Shown here: positions 61,401 through 64,000 of the stretch, one piece after another
How positions within the stretch are numbered: the stretch's first letter is position 1
How the letters are laid out: each line of letters starts with the position of its first letter
NCBI GenBank assembly: GCA_963853835.1
Contig: OY970825.1
Location: 83,787,442 to 83,851,441, forward strand
DNA length: 64,000 nt
Origin: Calendula officinalis
Lineage: Eukaryota > Streptophyta > Magnoliopsida > Asterales > Asteraceae
Direction of reading: 5' to 3'
Notes under the pieces: generated by a model
The model's input: the letters and a program-made list of their open reading frames with translations, nothing else
Databases searched by the model: none
Told to the model about the DNA's origin: nothing
Program-made: the position numbers and the translations under genes

Positions 61401-64000
61401 GGTTTAGGGTTTAGGGTTTAGGGTTTAGGGTTTAGGGTTTAGGGTTTAGGGTTTAGGGTTTAGGGTTTAGGGTTTAGGGTTTAGGGTTTAGGGTTTAGGG
61501 TTTAGGGTTTAGGGTTTAGGGTTTAGGGTTTAGGGTTTAGGGTTTAGGGTTTAGGGTTTAGGGTTTAGGGTTTAGGGTTTAGGGTTTAGGGTTTAGGGTT
61601 TAGGGTTTAGGGTTTAGGGTTTAGGGTTTAGGGTTTAGGGTTTAGGGTTTAGGGTTTAGGGTTTAGGGTTTAGGGTTTAGGGTTTAGGGTTTAGGGTTTA
61701 GGGTTTAGGGTTTAGGGTTTAGGGTTTAGGGTTTAGGGTTTAGGGTTTAGGGTTTAGGGTTTAGGGTTTAGGGTTTAGGGTTTAGGGTTTAGGGTTTAGG
61801 GTTTAGGGTTTAGGGTTTAGGGTTTAGGGTTTAGGGTTTAGGGTTTAGGGTTTAGGGTTTAGGGTTTAGGGTTTAGGGTTTAGGGTTTAGGGTTTAGGGT
61901 TTAGGGTTTAGGGTTTAGGGTTTAGGGTTTAGGGTTTAGGGTTTAGGGTTTAGGGTTTAGGGTTTAGGGTTTAGGGTTTAGGGTTTAGGGTTTAGGGTTT
62001 AGGGTTTAGGGTTTAGGGTTTAGGGTTTAGGGTTTAGGGTTTAGGGTTTAGGGTTTAGGGTTTAGGGTTTAGGGTTTAGGGTTTAGGGTTTAGGGTTTAG
62101 GGTTTAGGGTTTAGGGTTTAGGGTTTAGGGTTTAGGGTTTAGGGTTTAGGGTTTAGGGTTTAGGGTTTAGGGTTTAGGGTTTAGGGTTTAGGGTTTAGGG
62201 TTTAGGGTTTAGGGTTTAGGGTTTAGGGTTTAGGGTTTAGGGTTTAGGGTTTAGGGTTTAGGGTTTAGGGTTTAGGGTTTAGGGTTTAGGGTTTAGGGTT
62301 TAGGGTTTAGGGTTTAGGGTTTAGGGTTTAGGGTTTAGGGTTTAGGGTTTAGGGTTTAGGGTTTAGGGTTTAGGGTTTAGGGTTTAGGGTTTAGGGTTTA
62401 GGGTTTAGGGTTTAGGGTTTAGGGTTTAGGGTTTAGGGTTTAGGGTTTAGGGTTTAGGGTTTAGGGTTTAGGGTTTAGGGTTTAGGGTTTAGGGTTTAGG
62501 GTTTAGGGTTTAGGGTTTAGGGTTTAGGGTTTAGGGTTTAGGGTTTAGGGTTTAGGGTTTAGGGTTTAGGGTTTAGGGTTTAGGGTTTAGGGTTTAGGGT
62601 TTAGGGTTTAGGGTTTAGGGTTTAGGGTTTAGGGTTTAGGGTTTAGGGTTTAGGGTTTAGGGTTTAGGGTTTAGGGTTTAGGGTTTAGGGTTTAGGGTTT
62701 AGGGTTTAGGGTTTAGGGTTTAGGGTTTAGGGTTTAGGGTTTAGGGTTTAGGGTTTAGGGTTTAGGGTTTAGGGTTTAGGGTTTAGGGTTTAGGGTTTAG
62801 GGTTTAGGGTTTAGGGTTTAGGGTTTAGGGTTTAGGGTTTAGGGTTTAGGGTTTAGGGTTTAGGGTTTAGGGTTTAGGGTTTAGGGTTTAGGGTTTAGGG
62901 TTTAGGGTTTAGGGTTTAGGGTTTAGGGTTTAGGGTTTAGGGTTTAGGGTTTAGGGTTTAGGGTTTAGGGTTTAGGGTTTAGGGTTTAGGGTTTAGGGTT
63001 TAGGGTTTAGGGTTTAGGGTTTAGGGTTTAGGGTTTAGGGTTTAGGGTTTAGGGTTTAGGGTTTAGGGTTTAGGGTTTAGGGTTTAGGGTTTAGGGTTTA
63101 GGGTTTAGGGTTTAGGGTTTAGGGTTTAGGGTTTAGGGTTTAGGGTTTAGGGTTTAGGGTTTAGGGTTTAGGGTTTAGGGTTTAGGGTTTAGGGTTTAGG
63201 GTTTAGGGTTTAGGGTTTAGGGTTTAGGGTTTAGGGTTTAGGGTTTAGGGTTTAGGGTTTAGGGTTTAGGGTTTAGGGTTTAGGGTTTAGGGTTTAGGGT
63301 TTAGGGTTTAGGGTTTAGGGTTTAGGGTTTAGGGTTTAGGGTTTAGGGTTTAGGGTTTAGGGTTTAGGGTTTAGGGTTTAGGGTTTAGGGTTTAGGGTTT
63401 AGGGTTTAGGGTTTAGGGTTTAGGGTTTAGGGTTTAGGGTTTAGGGTTTAGGGTTTAGGGTTTAGGGTTTAGGGTTTAGGGTTTAGGGTTTAGGGTTTAG
63501 GGTTTAGGGTTTAGGGTTTAGGGTTTAGGGTTTAGGGTTTAGGGTTTAGGGTTTAGGGTTTAGGGTTTAGGGTTTAGGGTTTAGGGTTTAGGGTTTAGGG
63601 TTTAGGGTTTAGGGTTTAGGGTTTAGGGTTTAGGGTTTAGGGTTTAGGGTTTAGGGTTTAGGGTTTAGGGTTTAGGGTTTAGGGTTTAGGGTTTAGGGTT
63701 TAGGGTTTAGGGTTTAGGGTTTAGGGTTTAGGGTTTAGGGTTTAGGGTTTAGGGTTTAGGGTTTAGGGTTTAGGGTTTAGGGTTTAGGGTTTAGGGTTTA
63801 GGGTTTAGGGTTTAGGGTTTAGGGTTTAGGGTTTAGGGTTTAGGGTTTAGGGTTTAGGGTTTAGGGTTTAGGGTTTAGGGTTTAGGGTTTAGGGTTTAGG
63901 GTTTAGGGTTTAGGGTTTAGGGTTTAGGGTTTAGGGTTTAGGGTTTAGGGTTTAGGGTTTAGGGTTTAGGGTTTAGGGTTTAGGGTTTAGGGTTTAGGGT
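58453..64000 (+). repeat. Terminal telomere array (TTTAGGG)n
   Basis: 5,548 bp of the heptamer, about 792.6 units, starting with GGGTTTA at 58,453. The repeat phase at the last base is the one predicted from the first unit, so there is no net insertion or deletion over the tract. I saw no variant unit on reading through. The G-rich strand points to the right edge, as expected for a right chromosome end maintained by telomerase. The heptamer is the canonical plant-type telomere, also used by several protist groups. The array runs off the window, so its full length is unknown. A zone of degenerate heptamers, often found at the inner edge of telomeres, is absent here. Confidence 0.98.

Noticed and set aside
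1..64000. tRNA, rRNA, 5S or snRNA genes
   Set aside because: No cloverleaf, internal promoter boxes or rRNA core motifs are possible to recognise in sequence of such low complexity, and none were seen.
58453..64000. Interstitial (internal) telomere tract instead of a true end
   Set aside because: Orientation is correct for a right end, units are perfect and no other sequence follows. Since the window ends inside the tract, an interstitial array cannot be formally excluded.

Overview
The window is the right-hand end of a linear eukaryotic chromosome. From 58,453 to the last base it is an uninterrupted TTTAGGG telomere, with the G-rich strand running 5'->3' towards the right edge. Everything inboard (1-58,452) is one low-complexity subtelomeric satellite. 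I found no conventional gene, tRNA, rRNA, transposon or CRISPR array. TTTAGGG is the standard telomere of green plants, but it is also known from some algae, apicomplexans such as Toxoplasma and Eimeria, dinoflagellates and oomycetes. A land plant or green alga is the default reading. The abundance of CAG/CTG-type triplets leaves an Eimeria-like coccidian open, and nothing here fixes the species.

The satellite is unusual. At base level it is a run of triplets of the form RCT (GCT or ACT, hexamer consensus ACTGCT), with a minority of variants such as ATT, GTT, CTT, AGT, GAT, CCT, GCA and ACA. Layered on this are (i) rare landmark motifs that recur throughout, some of which move the triplet register by two bases, (ii) minisatellite blocks with 39-60 bp units, (iii) modules of roughly 0.7-2.5 kb, and (iv) higher-order repeats of about 2 to 7 kb. 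The array changes strand twice at large scale. 1-39,114 reads (ACTGCT)n, 39,115-57,827 is the reverse complement (AGCAGT)n, and 57,828-58,452 returns to the first orientation before an abrupt join to the telomere. A third, microscopic inversion of about 60 bp lies near 23,407-23,466.

Forward arm: a 1.7-kb segment near the left edge recurs 5,662 bp downstream. A roughly 1.93-kb module marked by a shared one-base deletion occurs four times between 8 and 21 kb. A D-motif module of about 705 bp is tandem at 25-26.4 kb. The last 10 kb has the order P-Q-Q-P-Q, and the last Q is cut by the first inversion. Inverted arm: a higher-order repeat of about 4.75-4.9 kb is present as three full and two truncated copies. 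Each carries a CpG-richer block that I did not see in the forward arm.

The long open reading frames across the window follow from the repeat itself. ACTGCT has no stop codon in any of its three frames, and its complement has stops in only one. They encode Leu-only, Thr-Ala, Cys-Tyr, Val-Ala or Ser-only chains and are not annotated as genes. The biology suggested is structural: a subtelomere evolving by slippage, unequal exchange, segmental duplication and inversion.
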